Shown one piece after another: positions 61,932-64,000 of a stretch of DNA of 64,000 nt (position 1 is its first letter; the number at the start of each line of letters is the position of its first letter). A program made the translations under genes and the position numbers. The notes beneath the pieces were generated by a model. It had not been told where the DNA came from. It did no database searches and saw only the letters and a list, made by a program, of their open reading frames with translations. Source of the stretch: Acuticoccus sp965213555. GTDB lineage: Bacteria > Pseudomonadota > Alphaproteobacteria > Rhizobiales > Amorphaceae. The stretch is from contig NZ_OZ243890.1 of NCBI RefSeq assembly GCF_965213555.1, positions 620,001 through 684,000 of the forward strand, in the 5' to 3' direction.

Positions 61932-64000
61932 TCATCGGAACTCAAAGATCCTGCGGAAGATGCCCGGCGCCACGGCCGACAGCGGGTTGACCAGGAGGCG
62001 CGGCCCGTCGAGCGGACCCGAAAGGCGGAACGTCACGCCGATCAGGCCGCCATCGTCGCCGCCGCCGAGGATCTCGCCGAACAGCGGCAGTCGGCCGAAC
62101 AGGTTGTTGACTCCGTAGGCTGGGATCAGCGTACCGTTGACGCGCAGCTCGCCCGTGCCGAGGTCGACGGTGCCGTTGGCGGTGCCCCCGATCACCGGGC
62201 CGCGCAGGATCGCCTCGCGCACGGTCACGACGTCTCCCCGCTTGACGAACGCGATGTTGAGGAGGTCGAAGGTGAGCGCCGTCGAGGGGTTCGATCGCGC
62301 TTGGAAGGCGAGCGCCGACGTGTTCGGCCCGCTGCCCTCACGGCTCGCGATGCGCTGCGTGCGGGCGATGATGGCCTCCAGCGTCACCTCGTTGGCAAAG
62401 GCGAAGTCGGTGGCCGTCAGCGTGCCCTCCATCGTCCCGTCCGCCGAAAGCTTCGCCGCGACGTGCGTGCGGCCCCCTTGCATCCGCTCGTAGATCCCGA
62501 AGGCGGATAGCACGCGGCCGAGGTCGGCGATCTCCACCGCGAGGTCGCGCGAGCCGGCAGCCTCAGGCGCGAGGGTCGCCGCGAAGGCGCCGCCCGGCGT
62601 CCCGTCGAGGCGGCCGGAGGCGGAGAGCTCGGAGAGCGACCCGTCGGCGCGCACGGCCTGCAACTGGAGCTCGCGAACCGTCGCTGCCTCGCCGACGCGA
62701 ACCCGCTCCGCCGTCGCGCGCAGCGCCACCGGAGGACCGTCGTCCCCCTCCCCACCGGACGGCTCGTTCGGGCCGCCCGTCATCGCGCGCACCAGGCGGC
62801 GGGCGTCGAAGGTGGTGGCGTCAAACCGCGCCTCGTAGCGCTCGCCGTCGCGGGTGATGGAGAGCTGCGCGCGGTCGCCATCGGACAGGGCGAAGCGGTC
62901 GAACACTGCCTCCTCGAAGGCGCCGTCGTCGACGCTGATGCGTCCGGCAAGCGAGATGCCCCCACCCTCCATCTTGAAATCTTCCACGTCGAGCGCGCGC
63001 GGCTCGTCCTCACCCTCCGCCGCGACGAGCCCCTCTGCGGACAGGGGTTCCCCCGCGGGCTTGCGGACCCCGGGCAGCTCCACGGCCGCCTCCGACAGGT
63101 CGGCGGAGAACGAGCGCGCCGGCCCGTCCGCCTCCACGGTGACGACCACGGGTCCCGTCAGGAAGCTCCCGGTATCGAACCCGTGCGCGCGGCGGTCCCG
63201 ATCGGTGAGGACGAAGCGGGCGGCGCCGCTGCGGTCGCCTGAGAACACCTCGGAGTAGTTCACGTCGACCCTGAGGCCGTCGATGGTGGCAGTGCCGCGG
63301 GCGGCGAGGCGACGCGGGTTGATGAGGACCTCGAGGTCCGCATCGGCGAAGGCCTGCCCGCCGATCTCCTGCGTCGAGCCGGCGTCGGTGAGGACGGCGT
63401 CGATGGACCAGCGCCGCTCGTCCATGGTCACGCCGGCGCGCAGCGGCGTCCAAACGGCGAGGGTCGCACGCACGGTGCCCACGACGTCGTTGGGGTCGAT
63501 GGGCGACTTCGCCAGGGCTGGCACATCGAGCGTCGCGGCGAGGGCGGCGACGGCGGACAGCGGCCCTTCCAAGGTTGCGCTGATGTTCGCCTCGGCGGGG
63601 TCGGCGCCGAGCGCCGGGATCGTCAACGCCCCCTCGCTGACGATGAGGTCGCCGTGTGCAGTGGTGACGCGCCCACCCGTGAGTTGCAACGACATCGTTT
63701 CGTCACGCAGGCGAAGGACCCCCACCGCCCGCGTCACCGCGATGGGGAGCTCGGGCGCGGTCAAGGTCGCGGCGAGGAAGTCGGCGTCCACCGACAGCCT
63801 GCCCTCCATCTCGGACTTGGTCAGCGGGTCCGGGTCGAGCTCGAGGGCGTCGAGCGCCATCTCCAGATCGCCGCCGCGCACGATCCCGCCGAGGACGGTG
63901 CGCGCGATCGCGTCGCGCGCCGGGTAGGCGATGGCCGGCGGCCAGGTGCCGAGCAGCGTATCGACGGTGGACGAGCCGATGCGCGCGGCGCCAGAGAGGG
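61932..64000 (-). CDS. AsmA/YhdP-like envelope protein, C-terminal part (5' end outside window)
   Basis: The frame is open to the window end, so only the last ~689 residues are seen. The beta-rich repeats and the end (NGTLIPAYGVNNLFGRLPLFG...FRLSGPLDGPRLLVNPLSAVAPGIFRRIFEF) match the AsmA-like C-terminal region of YhdP/TamB-type proteins, which bridge inner and outer membranes and help move phospholipids. Gene product should be over 1,000 residues with an N-terminal membrane anchor. It ends seven bases after tyrS, convergent. Confidence 0.85.
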   Translation of the reverse strand, partial: LSGAARIGSSTVDTLLGTWPPAIAYPARDAIARTVLGGIVRGGDLEMALDALELDPDPLTKSEMEGRLSVDADFLAATLTAPELPIAVTRAVGVLRLRDETMSLQLTGGRVTTAHGDLIVSEGALTIPALGADPAEANISATLEGPLSAVAALAATLDVPALAKSPIDPNDVVGTVRATLAVWTPLRAGVTMDERRWSIDAVLTDAGSTQEIGGQAFADADLEVLINPRRLAARGTATIDGLRVDVNYSEVFSGDRSGAARFVLTDRDRRAHGFDTGSFLTGPVVVTVEADGPARSFSADLSEAAVELPGVRKPAGEPLSAEGLVAAEGEDEPRALDVEDFKMEGGGISLAGRISVDDGAFEEAVFDRFALSDGDRAQLSITRDGERYEARFDATTFDARRLVRAMTGGPNEPSGGEGDDGPPVALRATAERVRVGEAATVRELQLQAVRADGSLSELSASGRLDGTPGGAFAATLAPEAAGSRDLAVEIADLGRVLSAFGIYERMQGGRTHVAAKLSADGTMEGTLTATDFAFANEVTLEAIIARTQRIASREGSGPNTSALAFQARSNPSTALTFDLLNIAFVKRGDVVTVREAILRGPVIGGTANGTVDLGTGELRVNGTLIPAYGVNNLFGRLPLFGEILGGGDDGGLIGVTFRLSGPLDGPRLLVNPLSAVAPGIFRRIFEFR

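Overview
The window is about 70% GC and gene-dense. It looks like chromosome of an alphaproteobacterium, most probably of the order Hyphomicrobiales (Rhizobiales). Pointers are the fused anthranilate synthase trpE(G), the DUF1013 regulator TrcR, the DUF4175/TIGR02302 giant membrane protein, DUF1192, DUF2125 and DUF4164 proteins, the argH-lptM-lysA order, the metX-metW pair opposite an aroQ-hisC-tyrC cluster, and the nifS-sufBCDS-sufT-sufA order. I see no rRNA, tRNA, phage, insertion sequence or CRISPR array. The genus cannot be fixed from the sequence alone.

Layout. 1-2.4 kb: the 3' end of a YcaO gene, then a clear cobalamin riboswitch that leads a two-gene operon (a PCuAC-fold periplasmic protein without the usual copper ligands, and an M14-like lipoprotein). 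2.5-16 kb: trpE(G), phbB, a Na+/Ca2+-type exchanger, glyoxalase II, metW/metX, aroQ-hisC-tyrC and ChaC. 15.7-28 kb: plsC-ftsX-ftsE, TIGR02302, dodecin, lysA-lptM-argH, tlpA, an L,D-transpeptidase, a voltage-sensor potassium channel with a zinc ribbon, and a gutted LysE gene. 28-36 kb: trcR, a quinone oxidoreductase, rpmE, an ABC exporter, a non-flagellar MotA/MotB-like pair, an inositol monophosphatase and efp. 36-47 kb: a leftward series gap-pgk-fba-thiE-like-SEL1, a frameshifted LysE gene, zapA with DUF4164, and tkt facing right. 46.7-50.3 kb: two tandem RTX-type secreted proteins and leuD. 50.3-59 kb: the SUF iron-sulfur operon. 59-64 kb: a hydrolase, anmK, tyrS and the 3' part of an AsmA/YhdP-like gene.

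Most of the window is ordinary core metabolism: aromatic amino acid, methionine, lysine, arginine and leucine synthesis, lower glycolysis and transketolase, Fe-S assembly and envelope growth. The parts that deserve attention are the B12-controlled operon, the RTX tandem duplication that carried a fossil of the leuD tail with it, a zapA gene that seems to start at CTG, a small coiled-coil/TM gene inside the suf operon, and several single-base indels in G/C runs (sufC and a LysE gene) that may be assembly errors.
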